Below are positions 16,042-24,503 of a stretch of 41,206 nucleotides of DNA, piece by piece. Both the position numbers and the translations under genes were made by a program. The stretch is from positions 1 through 41,206 of the forward strand of contig NZ_PDWW01000035.1 in NCBI RefSeq assembly GCF_010093445.1, in the 5' to 3' direction. The notes below the pieces were generated by a model that was not told the DNA's origin, made no database searches, and saw only the letters and a list, made by a program, of their open reading frames with translations. Numbering within the stretch: the first letter of the stretch is position 1; the number at the start of each line of letters is the position of its first letter. Source of the stretch: Pseudoxanthomonas japonensis. Lineage in GTDB: Bacteria > Pseudomonadota > Gammaproteobacteria > Xanthomonadales > Xanthomonadaceae.

Positions 16042-17079
16042 ATGGATATCGCCGAACTGTTGGCGTTCTCGGTAAAGAACAAAGCGTCCGACCTCCACCT
16101 CTCGGCCGGCCTGCCGCCGATGATCCGCGTGGACGGCGACGTGCGCCGCATCAACATCCCGGCGCTCGACCACAAGCAGGTGCACGCGCTGGTCTACGAC
16201 ATCATGTCGGACAAGCAGCGGCGCGACTTCGAAGAGTTCCTCGAGGTCGACTTCTCGTTCGAGATCCCGTCGCTGGCACGCTTCCGCGTCAACGCGTTCA
16301 ACCAGAACCGCGGCGCCGGTGCGGTGTTCCGTACCATTCCGTCCGAAGTGCTGACGCTGGAAGACCTGGGTTGCCCGCCGCTGTTCCGCGAGCTGATCCA
16401 GCAGCCGCAGGGGTTGATCCTGGTGACCGGCCCGACCGGTTCGGGCAAGTCGACCACGCTGGCGGCGATGATCGACCACATCAACAAGAACGAATACGGC
16501 CACATCCTCAGCGTCGAGGATCCGATCGAATTCGTGCACACCTCGCAGAAGTGCCTGATCAACCAGCGCGAAGTGCATCGCGACACGCACGGCTTCAACG
16601 AGGCGCTGCGTTCGGCGCTGCGCGAAGACCCCGACTACATCCTGGTCGGCGAGTTGCGCGACCTGGAGACCATCCGCCTGGCGCTGACCGCCGCGGAAAC
16701 CGGCCACCTGGTGTTCGCCACCCTGCACACCAGCTCGGCGGCCAAGACCATCGACCGCATCATCGACGTGTTCCCCGCCGGCGAGAAGCCGATGGTCCGC
16801 TCGATGCTGTCCGAATCGCTGCGCGCGGTGATCTCGCAGGCGCTGCTGAAGAAGATCGGCGGCGGCCGTACCGCGGCGTGGGAAATCATGGTCGGCACCC
16901 CGGCCATCCGCAATCTGATCCGCGAGGACAAGGTGGCGCAGATGTACTCGGCCATCCAGACCGGCCAGCAGAGCGGCATGATGACGCTGGACCAGCACCT
17001 GCAGGATCTGGTGAAGCGCAGCCTGATCACGCGCCAGCAGGCCAAGGAATACGCGAAGGAAAAGCGTCTCTTCGAATAA
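16042..17079 (+). CDS. pilT: Type IV pilus retraction ATPase PilT
   Basis: Hexameric cytoplasmic motor that depolymerises pilin and so drives twitching and DNA uptake. The 345-residue protein has Walker A GPTGSGKST at 130-138, the Asp box LSVEDPIEFVH, Walker B DYILVGELRDLETI, the His box TGHLVFATLHTSSAAKTIDR, and AIRNLIREDK, the C-terminal motif needed for retraction. Start MDIAELLAFSVKNKASDLHL is the usual one. It has its own promoter and is followed 131 bases later by pilU; a strong hairpin overlaps its stop codon. Confidence 0.97.
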   Translation: MDIAELLAFSVKNKASDLHLSAGLPPMIRVDGDVRRINIPALDHKQVHALVYDIMSDKQRRDFEEFLEVDFSFEIPSLARFRVNAFNQNRGAGAVFRTIPSEVLTLEDLGCPPLFRELIQQPQGLILVTGPTGSGKSTTLAAMIDHINKNEYGHILSVEDPIEFVHTSQKCLINQREVHRDTHGFNEALRSALREDPDYILVGELRDLETIRLALTAAETGHLVFATLHTSSAAKTIDRIIDVFPAGEKPMVRSMLSESLRAVISQALLKKIGGGRTAAWEIMVGTPAIRNLIREDKVAQMYSAIQTGQQSGMMTLDQHLQDLVKRSLITRQQAKEYAKEKRLFE

Positions 17080-17091
17080 TCGAAGAGACGC
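17064..17091 (+). terminator. 12-bp hairpin overlapping the pilT stop codon
   Basis: GCGTCTCTTCGA (17064-17075) and TCGAAGAGACGC (17080-17091) are perfect complements with a four-base loop ATAA that contains part of the TAA stop. There is no T run after it, so it may be an RNA-stabilising 3' structure or a weak terminator that lets pilT be made in excess of pilU. Confidence 0.5.
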
Positions 17092-17205
17092 GGGAATTGG
17101 GAATAGAGAATCGGGAATAGTTCAACGCTGGGATACGGAAGGGTTGGAACGGATCAGCAACACGATTCCCCATTCCCCATTCCCTATTCCCGGTTCCACA
17201 GGAGC
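17088..17205. repeat. GGGAAT-rich inverted repeat between pilT and pilU
   Basis: The left side (17091-17120) has repeats of GGGAATTGGGAATAGAG and the right side (17163-17195) has the reverse complement type, CCCCATTCCCCATTCCC. The arms are imperfect and separated by about 40 unrelated bases. Elements of this heptad type are dispersed in Xanthomonad genomes (established). It fills almost all of the pilT-pilU spacer. Confidence 0.6.
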
Positions 17206-17210
17206 CATCC

Positions 17211-18341
17211 ATGAGCACCATCGACTTCACCTCCTTCCTCAAGCTGATGGCGCACCAGAAGGCGTCGGACCTGTTCATCACGTCCGGCATGCCGCCGTCC
17301 ATCAAGGTGCACGGCAAGATCTCGCCGATCACGCAGACGCCGCTCACCTCGCAGCAGTCGCGCGACCTGGTGCTCAACGTCATGACGCCGGCGCAGCGCG
17401 AGGAGTTCGAGAAGACCCACGAGTGCAACTTCGCCATCGGCGTGGCCGGCGTGGGCCGCTTCCGCGTCAGCTGCTTCTACCAGCGAAACCAGGTGGGCAT
17501 GGTGCTGCGTCGCATCGAGACGCGCATCCCGACCATCGAGGAACTGAACCTGCCGCCGGTGATCAAGACGCTGGCCATGACCAAGCGCGGCATCATCATC
17601 TTCGTCGGCGCCACCGGCACCGGCAAGTCGACCTCGCTGGCGGCGATGATCGGCTACCGCAACCAGAACACGACGGGCCACATCATCACCATCGAGGATC
17701 CGATCGAATTCGTGCACAAGCACGAGGGATGCATCATCACCCAGCGCGAAGTCGGCATCGACACCGACAGCTGGGAGGCGGCGCTGAAGAACACGCTGCG
17801 CCAGGCGCCGGACGTCATCATGATCGGCGAGGTGCGCACCCGCGAGGGCATGGACCACGCCATCGCCTTCGCCGAAACCGGTCACCTGGTGCTGTGCACG
17901 CTGCACGCCAACAACGCCAACCAGGCGATGGACCGCATCATCAACTTCTTCCCGGAAGACCGCCGCACGCAGCTGTTGATGGACCTGTCGCTGAACCTCA
18001 AGGGCGTGGTGGCGCAGCAGCTGATCCCGACGCCCGACGGCAAGGGCCGCCGGGTGGCGATGGAAATCCTGCTGGGCACGCCGCTGGTGCAGGACTACAT
18101 CCGCGACGGCGAGGTGCACAAGCTGAAGGAAGTGATGAAGGAATCCACCAACCTCGGCATGAAGACCTTCGACCAGGCGCTGTTCGAGCTGTACCAGGCC
18201 GGCGAGATCAGCTACGAGGACGCGCTGCGCTTCGCCGACTCGCAGAACGAGGTGCGCCTGCGCATCAAGCTGGCCCAGGGCGGCGACGCCCGCACGCTGG
18301 CGCAGGGGCTGGATGGCGTGGAGATTGCGGAAGTCCGGTGA
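17211..18341 (+). CDS. pilU: Type IV pilus ATPase PilU
   Basis: PilT-dependent retraction ATPase that adds force to pilus retraction. The 376-residue protein has Walker A GATGTGKST at 133-141, the Asp box ITIEDPIEFVHKHEGC, Walker B DVIMIGEVRTREGM, and the His box TGHLVLCTLHANNANQAMDR. It is longer at the C-terminus than PilT and lacks the AIRNLIRE motif, as expected for PilU. An AGGAG lies before the ATG. An intrinsic terminator follows. Confidence 0.96.
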   Translation: MSTIDFTSFLKLMAHQKASDLFITSGMPPSIKVHGKISPITQTPLTSQQSRDLVLNVMTPAQREEFEKTHECNFAIGVAGVGRFRVSCFYQRNQVGMVLRRIETRIPTIEELNLPPVIKTLAMTKRGIIIFVGATGTGKSTSLAAMIGYRNQNTTGHIITIEDPIEFVHKHEGCIITQREVGIDTDSWEAALKNTLRQAPDVIMIGEVRTREGMDHAIAFAETGHLVLCTLHANNANQAMDRIINFFPEDRRTQLLMDLSLNLKGVVAQQLIPTPDGKGRRVAMEILLGTPLVQDYIRDGEVHKLKEVMKESTNLGMKTFDQALFELYQAGEISYEDALRFADSQNEVRLRIKLAQGGDARTLAQGLDGVEIAEVR

Positions 18342-18366
18342 TCCGGCCGTGGGATTCGAAGACCGG

Positions 18367-18391
18367 AAGGGGCGAGCGATCGCCCCTTTTC
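18367..18391 (+). terminator. Intrinsic terminator after pilU
   Basis: Stem GGGGCGA (18369-18375) and TCGCCCC (18380-18386) with loop GCGA, followed directly by TTTT and then CTAT. It begins 26 bases after the pilU stop. Confidence 0.8.
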
Positions 18392-18454
18392 TATAGGCAG
18401 TGAACCGCGTGCCCAAGGCGTGGGCCGAATGCAGCAATACTTCACGGAGGAAGC

Positions 18455-18841
18455 ATGTCGCGTACGTTTCTTGTTCTGGTCGCTGTGCTGGTGGCGTTGG
18501 GCGGCGGCCATCACGCCTACAAGCGCATCAAGGCGGGATTGGAGTCTTCGATGATGGAGACCGCCATCGTCGCCTCGTCCCGCAATACCGTGGTTGTCTA
18601 CGGTCGCGACGGATGCGGCTACACCCGGCAGATGCTCGCCTCCCTGCGGAGCCGCAATATCCCGGTGACCTACGTCGACCTCGATCTTGCCCATGCCAGC
18701 AGCGCGTTCCACGAGCGGTTCGATGGCACGGGGCTGGCGGGTCCCCGCGGCTACGCGCTTCCTGTCGTCGAAGTGGACGGGGAGGTCAGCATGCGGCCGA
18801 CGCCCGATGTCGTGGCGTACCACTTCCAAACCCGGGACTGA
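18455..18841 (+). CDS. Membrane-anchored glutaredoxin-like protein
   Basis: A 128-residue protein with an N-terminal membrane segment (TFLVLVAVLVALGGG, residues 4-18) and a thioredoxin-fold domain from about residue 44: TVVVYGRDGCGYTRQML with the active-site motif CGYT, and the cis-proline strand ALPVVEVDGEV. CGYT has one cysteine, so it resembles monothiol glutaredoxins (usually CGFS). The domain should face the periplasm if the N-terminus is a signal anchor. A GGAGG site lies before the ATG. It follows the pilU terminator by 60 bases, so it probably has its own promoter. Role in disulfide or Fe-S handling is inference. Confidence 0.78.
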   Translation: MSRTFLVLVAVLVALGGGHHAYKRIKAGLESSMMETAIVASSRNTVVVYGRDGCGYTRQMLASLRSRNIPVTYVDLDLAHASSAFHERFDGTGLAGPRGYALPVVEVDGEVSMRPTPDVVAYHFQTRD

Positions 18842-18888
18842 TCCGGCACGCCTGATGGTTCGCGCCCCGGCGTATCCGGCGGCGAGCG

Positions 18889-19887
18889 CTACTCTGCGCC
18901 GTGTTCCACCGGTTCCGCCTGCCTGAACCAGGCCAGGATTTCCGCGTGCGCAGCGCGACGGTTCTGGCGCAGGCCATGGTCGTCGCCGGCGTAGACCACC
19001 AGCTTGTGCGGGCGATCGAGCTGGTGGAGGCGCGCGGCCATCGCGCGGGAATCCTCGACGCTGACGCGGTCGTCGGCATCGCCATGCAGCAGCAGTACCG
19101 GCAACCGGGCGGGCAGTTGCTCGGCCCAGTGCAGCGCCGAGCGCGCCCGCAACGCACCCTGCGGATCGTCGGCATAGCCGGGAATGCGGGCTCGGTAGAC
19201 GCGCTCCATGCCGGGTCGCCAGGCCAGCCCGGCGGCAAGATCGGTGGGGCCGGCGATCGTCGCCATCGCGGCGATGTCGGAGCGGCGACGCGCCACCAGG
19301 TAGCTGGTCATCGCACCGCGACTCTGGCCCAGCAGGAACACGCGGCTGCGGTGCACGCCGGGCAGCGTCCGTGCCAGGTCGATCAGGCGCATGACGTCGT
19401 CCACGTCCTGCCCCCCGAATTCGTCCGCATCGCGGTACTGGCTGGCCACCACCACATGGCCCGCCTTGGCCAGCGGCAACAGGGTCTGGAACAGCTGCAA
19501 GCCGTCGAGCCGGCCAAAGGCGCCATTGCCTCCCCGGTTGTAGACCAGCAAGGGCAGCGCGCCTGCCGCCGTGTCGGCTTTCGGACGCACGAGGTAGCCG
19601 GCCACGACGTGATCGCCGCTGGCATACGTGATGACGTGGCAGTCGAATGCCGAGCGTGCGAAGTCGAATGCCTTGACGGGCACCACCGACGCCAGCTGTT
19701 CCCGCGACACCGCAGGAGCATCGGCGCGGCCGACGATGGAGGCCAGCCAGCTCTCGTAGTCCGGTGTCTGCTCGAAGCAGTCGGCGTGCGAGAGGAAGGT
19801 GGCGGGTGGATCGCCGGGTGGTGCGGCAAGCGCGGGTGCGAACGGGGCGGACAACAGGGCGAGCGCGATCATCAGCGTGCGGGACAT
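18889..19887 (-). CDS. Secreted alpha/beta hydrolase of the prolyl-oligopeptidase / dienelactone hydrolase type
   Basis: A 332-residue exported hydrolase. Signal peptide MSRTLMIALALLSAPFAPALA, then APPGDPP. The catalytic set is complete: nucleophile Ser189 in GQSRGAM, acid in HGDADDRVSVED (about residue 272) and His304 in GDDHGL. The strand VVAGYLVRPKA and LPLLVYNRGGNGAFG are typical of S9-like peptidases and esterases that act on small substrates. Substrate unknown. It lies 49 bases after the HTH regulator gene, so it may be part of the DUF2975-HTH transcript. Confidence 0.85.
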   Translation of the reverse strand: MSRTLMIALALLSAPFAPALAAPPGDPPATFLSHADCFEQTPDYESWLASIVGRADAPAVSREQLASVVPVKAFDFARSAFDCHVITYASGDHVVAGYLVRPKADTAAGALPLLVYNRGGNGAFGRLDGLQLFQTLLPLAKAGHVVVASQYRDADEFGGQDVDDVMRLIDLARTLPGVHRSRVFLLGQSRGAMTSYLVARRRSDIAAMATIAGPTDLAAGLAWRPGMERVYRARIPGYADDPQGALRARSALHWAEQLPARLPVLLLHGDADDRVSVEDSRAMAARLHQLDRPHKLVVYAGDDHGLRQNRRAAHAEILAWFRQAEPVEHGAE

Positions 19888-19936
19888 GCAGCGGATCTCT
19901 CTGTGGAAGAGGGAGGGCGAAGGTGGCCGGCGCGTG

Positions 19937-20158
19937 TCAGTCGTCGTCGGCCAGCGACTGGTCACGCGCCAGCAGGTCGCCCGGCTGGCAGTCCAGCGCT
20001 TCGCAGATCGCCTCGAGGGTGGAGAACCGGATGGCCTTGGCCTTCCCGGTCTTGAGGATGGACAGGTTGGCCAGGGTGATGTCGATGCGCGAGGACAGCT
20101 CGGTGAGCGTCATGCGGCGCGCATGCAGCAGGTCATCGAGTCGGACGACGATGGCCAT
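19937..20158 (-). CDS. Small Cro/C1-type HTH regulator
   Basis: A 73-residue DNA-binding protein of the short Xre-like type: VVRLDDLLHARRMTLTELSSR, then ITLANLSILKTGKAKAIRFSTLEAICEALDCQPGDLL, a complete five-helix HTH, and an acidic tail ADDD. This type (YozG-like) is regularly encoded next to a DUF2975 membrane protein, as here with a one-base gap. It is likely to control its own operon; an AT-rich palindrome upstream of the DUF2975 gene is the candidate site. Confidence 0.9.
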   Translation of the reverse strand: MAIVVRLDDLLHARRMTLTELSSRIDITLANLSILKTGKAKAIRFSTLEAICEALDCQPGDLLARDQSLADDD

Positions 20159-20159
20159 G

Positions 20160-20672
20160 TCAGATGGTCCCTTCCAGGTCGCTCCGCAGGCGTGCGCCGT
20201 GCGCGAACACGCCCGACAGCACGAACAGCAGCAGCACCGCCAGCCAGGGCGTCGGCGACAGTCCGGTCATCCTGCCGGGGAGCGACGCGACTTCCGAGAT
20301 CGCCAGCACCGCCAACCGCATCAGCTCGATCGCCAGCACGCTCCAGGCGATCGCGTTCAGGCGCTGCGCGTTGGGAAGGATGAACGCATCGCCGGCGCGC
20401 ACGCTGTCGACGATCGCCACCAGGCGCCGGAGGACCGCATGCACGATCAACGCGCATACGATGCCGATGACCATGATCGCGCGCAGCCCGAGCGGTGCCT
20501 GCGGATGCATGGTGGCCAGATCGAAACCCAGCGGTTTCCAGGGCCAGTCGGCCACGAAGAAGCTGGCGCACAGCAGGCAGGTGATCGTCGCGGCGTACAG
20601 CACGTTCAGCACCGTGAGTCCCTGCAGCAAGGGACGGGCGATGGTCAGTGCGCGGGCAGGCATGCGGTTCAT
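20160..20672 (-). CDS. DUF2975 membrane protein
   Basis: A 170-residue inner-membrane protein with four hydrophobic helices (around LLQGLTVLNVLYAATITCLL, RAIMVIGIVCALIVHAVL, NAIAWSVLAIELMRLAVLAI, PWLAVLLLFVLSGVFAHG). The loop VRAGDAFILPNAQRLNAIAW is the DUF2975 signature. GGAG precedes the ATG. It forms a two-gene unit with the HTH regulator downstream. Function is unknown; it may sense a membrane signal for the regulator (inference). Confidence 0.88.
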   Translation of the reverse strand: MNRMPARALTIARPLLQGLTVLNVLYAATITCLLCASFFVADWPWKPLGFDLATMHPQAPLGLRAIMVIGIVCALIVHAVLRRLVAIVDSVRAGDAFILPNAQRLNAIAWSVLAIELMRLAVLAISEVASLPGRMTGLSPTPWLAVLLLFVLSGVFAHGARLRSDLEGTI

Positions 20673-20700
20673 GGGAGGCTCCGGTAATCGTGTTGTTAAA

Positions 20701-20717
20701 CGATATATGTAATATCG
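20701..20717. promoter_or_regulatory. AT-rich palindrome upstream of the DUF2975-HTH operon
   Basis: CGATAT (20701-20706) and ATATCG (20712-20717) are perfect arms around ATGTA, about 30 bases before the DUF2975 ATG. The surrounding 40 bases are very AT-rich in an otherwise GC-rich genome, as expected for a promoter. It is a candidate operator for the co-encoded HTH protein. Confidence 0.5.
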
Positions 20718-20941
20718 AAAAACAATAAATATGCTGAAGGTCATGGCCGCGTCCCAGCGGGTAGCGCGGCTACATAGCGGCAGCGATCCCGGCGTACCCG
20801 TGAGGCAGCCGACAACGGGCGAATGCCTGGCATACGACATCCGGCACCCGAAAGTGCTGACTTCCGGCACCTCAGTTGCGTGGACGTGGATCGGATGATG
20901 GTTCCAGCCCGACGCGGTGTCGGCACGCCAGGAACCTTTTC

Positions 20942-21454
20942 GTGATCACGCAGATCCTTACGCACACCCCGCTCTGGGTTTTCGGCCTGTTCTTCGGCCT
21001 GGTCTACCTCGGTTGCGTGCAGAGCCGGACGCGGCAGGTCTCGCGTAGCCGACTCATCGTGTTGCCGATCGCGATGCTGGGGTGGTCGCTGTACTCGGTG
21101 TGGTCGACGTTCGATACGCATCTCACCGCGCTGGCCGCGTGGGCCTGCGCATGGGGCACCGTCGTTGCCATCGGCCTCGCTCGTGGACCCTCGCGCACCG
21201 CGTCCTACGACGCGGCGACCGCGCAGTTCACGGTGGCCGGCAGTTGGCTGCCGCTGGCGCTGATGATGGGTATCTTCTTCTTCAAGTACGCGGTGGCGGT
21301 CGCCCATGCGGTCAAGCCTGGCGGCCTCGACACGACGATGGTGGTGGCCTTGGTTTCCGCAACCTACGGACTGTTCAGCGGTCTGTTCATGGCGCGCGCC
21401 GTGCGGGTGGTGGGAACGATGAAGGGACAGCGTCTGGTCGAGCGCAGCGCCTGA
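20942..21454 (+). CDS. Small integral membrane protein (DUF6622-like)
   Basis: A 170-residue protein that starts with GTG at 20942 (VITQILTHTPLWVFGLFFGL), with AGGA about nine bases upstream; an earlier in-frame ATG at 20876 would add a hydrophilic stretch not expected for the family. It has five hydrophobic stretches: TPLWVFGLFFGLVYLGC, LIVLPIAMLGWSLYSVW, LAAWACAWGTVVAIGLA, WLPLALMMGIFFFKYAVAV and MVVALVSATYGLFSGLFMA. Function is unknown. It ends in a convergent junction with a large palindromic repeat. Confidence 0.78.
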   Translation: MITQILTHTPLWVFGLFFGLVYLGCVQSRTRQVSRSRLIVLPIAMLGWSLYSVWSTFDTHLTALAAWACAWGTVVAIGLARGPSRTASYDAATAQFTVAGSWLPLALMMGIFFFKYAVAVAHAVKPGGLDTTMVVALVSATYGLFSGLFMARAVRVVGTMKGQRLVERSA

Positions 21455-21463
21455 AGAACGACG

Positions 21464-21594
21464 CAGGATGGGTGGAGCCGAAGGCGGCTTTCAACGGCGG
21501 AGCCGGTCTACCCATCGCTTGCACCCTCGCCAGCATCTTGATGATGGGTAGATCGGCTCCGCCGTTGAAAGCCGCTTCGCTCCATCCAGCCTAC
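21464..21594. repeat. Large imperfect inverted repeat
   Basis: The left arm (about 21465-21520) and right arm (about 21537-21593) are nearly complementary, with the shared core GGCTTTCAACGGCGGAGCCG and only a few mismatches. Outer parts read GGATGGGTGGAGC on the left and its complement type on the right. It lies in the convergent junction between the DUF6622-like and CoA-transferase genes and resembles a dimer of a dispersed repeat. Confidence 0.8.
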
Positions 21595-21604
21595 GAGGGC
21601 TTCT

Positions 21605-23119
21605 TCAGCCCTTCATGCTGCCGGTGTCCAGCCACCGCTGATGCCACGACAGTGCTTCCGGCAGCAGGTGCGGGGTGTGCTTGCCGTAGCTGTAGTGCAG
21701 GGCGCGGTCGAAGTAATCCTGCAGCGCGTCGCGATAGTCCGGATGCGCGCAGTTGGCGATCAGCAGGCGGGCGCGCTGCTTGGGCGTGAGGCCGCGCAGG
21801 TCGGCCAGGCCCTGTTCGGTGACGATGACCGAAACGTCGTGCTCGGTGTGGTCCACGTGGCTGACCATCGGCACCAGCGCCGAGATGCTGCCGCCCTTGG
21901 CGATGCTGGGGCTCAGGAATACCGACATGAACCCGTTGCGGGCGAAGTCGCCCGAGCCGCCGATGCCGTTCTGGATGCGGCTGCCCATCACATGGGTGGA
22001 ATTGACGTTGCCGTAGAGGTCGGCCTCGATCATCCCGTTCATGCCGATGCAGCCGAGGCGGCGCACCAGCTCCGGATGGTTCGACATCTCCTGCGTGCGC
22101 AGGATGATGCGCTCGCGGTAGAAGGCGATGTCGCGCTTGAACGCCTCGTTCGCCTCCGGGCTGAGCGCGAAGCCCGTGCATGACGCCACGTCCAGCACGC
22201 CGTCGCGCAGCAGGTCGAGCATGCCGTCCTGGATGACCTCGGTGAAGGCGGTCAGTCCACGGAAGCCGCTTTTCGCCAGCCCGGCCAGCACTGCATTGGG
22301 GATGTTGCCGACGCCGGACTGCAAGGGCAGCAGGTTGGGCGGCAGGCGGCCCTGCGTGACTTCGTGCTTGAGGAAGTCGATCAGGTGTGCGGCGATGCGC
22401 TCGCTGGTGCCGTCGATGGGCGTGAACGGACTGTTGCGGTCGGGACCGTGCGTGCGGACCACCGCGACGATCTTGTCCGGGTCGCAGCGCAGCGCGGTGT
22501 CGCCGATGCGGTCGCGCACGTGCTCCAGCGGGATCGGCTTGCGGTGCGGCGGCAGCGCGGTGCCGTAGTAGATGTCGTGCATCCCCTCGATGTCGGCGGG
22601 CTGCCAGTCGTTGACTTCGACGATGACCTTCTTCGCCAGGTCCAGCCAGGTCTTGTTGTTGCCGACCGAGGTGGACGGCACCAGCGTGCCGTCCTCGCGG
22701 ATGGCGGAGACCTCGATCACCGCGGTATCGATGGGGCCGTAGAAGCCGAACCACACATGCTGCGCCACATGGCTCAGGTGGATGTCGATGTAATCCAGCG
22801 TGCCGTCGTTGATGCGCTTGCGTGCGTCGGGGTCGCTCTGGAACGGCATGCGCAGCGCGATGGCATCGGCCTTGGCGAGGGCGCCATCCAGTTCCGGTGC
22901 CGTCGACGCACCGGTCATCAGCTTGATCTGGAACGGCACGCCGGCCGCATGCGCCTGTTCGATGCGCGTCGCCAGCGCCAACGGCACCGCCTTGGGATAG
23001 CCGGAGCCGGTGAAGCCGCTCATGGCGACCGTCTCGCCGGGCTGGATGAGGCTGGCGGCATGCTCGGCGCTGGTCACGCGGTCGCGCAGGCCGGCATGGC
23101 GGATACGGTCTTCGTGCAT
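21605..23119 (-). CDS. Acetyl-CoA hydrolase / succinyl-CoA:acetate CoA-transferase family
   Basis: A 504-residue class I CoA-transferase that moves CoA between acyl-CoA and a carboxylic acid (acetate or succinate). Family features: TVAMSGFTGSGYPKAVPLAL at the start, IDIHLSHVAQHVW, the catalytic-Glu region GLTAFTEVIQDGMLDLL, GSRIQNGIGGSGDFARNGF, and VSVIVTEQGLADLRGLTP near the end. Start chosen at MHEDRIRH; the ATG at 23131 is an alternative. Which acid is used cannot be decided here; a role in acetate use or overflow is typical. Confidence 0.93.
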   Translation of the reverse strand: MHEDRIRHAGLRDRVTSAEHAASLIQPGETVAMSGFTGSGYPKAVPLALATRIEQAHAAGVPFQIKLMTGASTAPELDGALAKADAIALRMPFQSDPDARKRINDGTLDYIDIHLSHVAQHVWFGFYGPIDTAVIEVSAIREDGTLVPSTSVGNNKTWLDLAKKVIVEVNDWQPADIEGMHDIYYGTALPPHRKPIPLEHVRDRIGDTALRCDPDKIVAVVRTHGPDRNSPFTPIDGTSERIAAHLIDFLKHEVTQGRLPPNLLPLQSGVGNIPNAVLAGLAKSGFRGLTAFTEVIQDGMLDLLRDGVLDVASCTGFALSPEANEAFKRDIAFYRERIILRTQEMSNHPELVRRLGCIGMNGMIEADLYGNVNSTHVMGSRIQNGIGGSGDFARNGFMSVFLSPSIAKGGSISALVPMVSHVDHTEHDVSVIVTEQGLADLRGLTPKQRARLLIANCAHPDYRDALQDYFDRALHYSYGKHTPHLLPEALSWHQRWLDTGSMKG

Positions 23120-23213
23120 CGTAAGGAGCATCGGCTTGGCGAAACGCGCATTATCGCCCCGTGGGGCGGCGCGGCAGGATACGCCCATCGTGGCGCGCGC
23201 GGATTGCGCCGGA

Positions 23214-23759
23214 TCAATGCTCCCCGGCGGCCATCCACGGCGGGCGCTGCTTCGCCGCGCGCGTGAAGGCCGGGCAGTCCTCGCGATGCGCGCCGGGCAG
23301 ATAGCCCAGGCTCATCAGGAATTCGTTGGTGATCTCGCCGCCGGTGAAGCGGAAGGTCTTCTTGAACAGCGTGATCCAGTCGGTCTTCGGCAGTGGATGG
23401 TGCGCGTCGAGCCAGGCGGCGAAGCTGCCGTGGCTGCCGCGCAACTGCTGGATGACCTGCGCGTTGTGGATGGCGGCCTCGACTTTCAGGCGGTTGCGGA
23501 TGATGCCCGGGTCGGCCAGCAGGCGGGCGCGGTCCTTGTCGCCGTAGCGGGCGACCTTGTCCACGTCGAACCCGCTATACGCGGCGCGGAAGCCCTCGCG
23601 CTTCTTCAGCATGGTTTCCCAGCTCAGGCCGGCCTGGTTGATCTCCAGCAGCAGGCGTTCGAACAGCACGGCCTCCTCGCGTTGCGGAAAGCCGTATTCG
23701 CGGTCGTGGTAGGGGCCGTGCAGCGGATGGCCGGGGGCAATGTCGCAATAGCCTGACAT
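23214..23759 (-). CDS. tag: DNA-3-methyladenine glycosylase I
   Basis: Base-excision repair enzyme that removes 3-methyladenine. The 181-residue protein has the zinc ligands Cys5, His18, His158 and Cys162 (MSGYC, YHDREYG, GAHREDC), and the catalytic Glu39 in [18 protein letters not shown]. The rest, [20 protein letters not shown], is the typical HhH region. Start MSGYC gives the usual length. It is divergent from yqgE, about 100 bases apart. Confidence 0.95.
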   Translation of the reverse strand: MSGYCDIAPGHPLHGPYHDREYGFPQREEAVLFERLLLEINQAGLSWETMLKKREGFRAAYSGFDVDKVARYGDKDRARLLADPGIIRNRLKVEAAIHNAQVIQQLRGSHGSFAAWLDAHHPLPKTDWITLFKKTFRFTGGEITNEFLMSLGYLPGAHREDCPAFTRAAKQRPPWMAAGEH

Positions 23760-23860
23760 GGGCGCGTGCCTGGAAAGGGAACGCCGATTCTATGGCGGGT
23801 TGCGGACAGGAACCGTCCGCACAGGCGCGGCCCATGCGGGGCCGGGCTAGAATGGTGCCC

Positions 23861-24427
23861 ATGCAAGACGTCGCCACGCCCTTGGCCAACCAGCTGCTGA
23901 TCGCCTCGCCGGCGCTGTCCGATCCCCATTTCGCCCGCGCGGTCGCCCTGATCTGCCAGCACGACGACGAAGGCGCCATGGGCGTGGTCGTCAATCGCCC
24001 GTCCGAGTACACGCTGGGCGAGGTGCTGCGGCAGATGAACCTGGCCTCCCACGATCCCCGGCTCGACGACCAGGTCGTGCTGGCCGGCGGGCCGGTGCAT
24101 CCCGAGCGTGGCTTCGTGTTGCACGACAGCGGCCACACCTGGGAATCCACGCTGGAAGTCGCCAGCGGCCTGTACCTGACCACCTCGCGCGACATCCTCG
24201 AAGCGATGGCCGTCGGCGAAGGCCCGGCGCACGCCGTCGTGGCACTGGGCTGCGCCGGCTGGGGCGCAGGCCAACTGGAATACGAACTGGGCGAGAACAG
24301 CTGGCTGACCGCACCGGCGGACGCCGAACTGCTGTTCACCGTGCCGCTGGAACAGCGCTGGCAGACGGCCGGCCAGCGGATCGGCGTGGACATGACCCGG
24401 CTGACGGACTACAGCGGCCACGCATGA
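23861..24427 (+). CDS. yqgE: YqgE/AlgH family protein
   Basis: A 188-residue conserved cytoplasmic protein of the UPF0301/AlgH family; its biochemical role is not settled. Features: [56 protein letters not shown], and [21 protein letters not shown]. Start [14 protein letters not shown] at 23848 could be a -10 box. It begins the yqgE-ruvX-pyrB cluster found in many gammaproteobacteria. Confidence 0.95.
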   Translation: MQDVATPLANQLLIASPALSDPHFARAVALICQHDDEGAMGVVVNRPSEYTLGEVLRQMNLASHDPRLDDQVVLAGGPVHPERGFVLHDSGHTWESTLEVASGLYLTTSRDILEAMAVGEGPAHAVVALGCAGWGAGQLEYELGENSWLTAPADAELLFTVPLEQRWQTAGQRIGVDMTRLTDYSGHA

Positions 24428-24503
24428 ATCCGCGCCCGCCGACGCCGTTTCCACGGACGCCGTCGCAGGATGGCGCAGACCGCATCGAACGGAGGCACTG
24501 GGC

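Noticed and set aside
21464..21594. Insertion sequence remnant
   Set aside because: It has long inverted arms but no transposase fragment and no visible target duplication; a repeat dimer is simpler.
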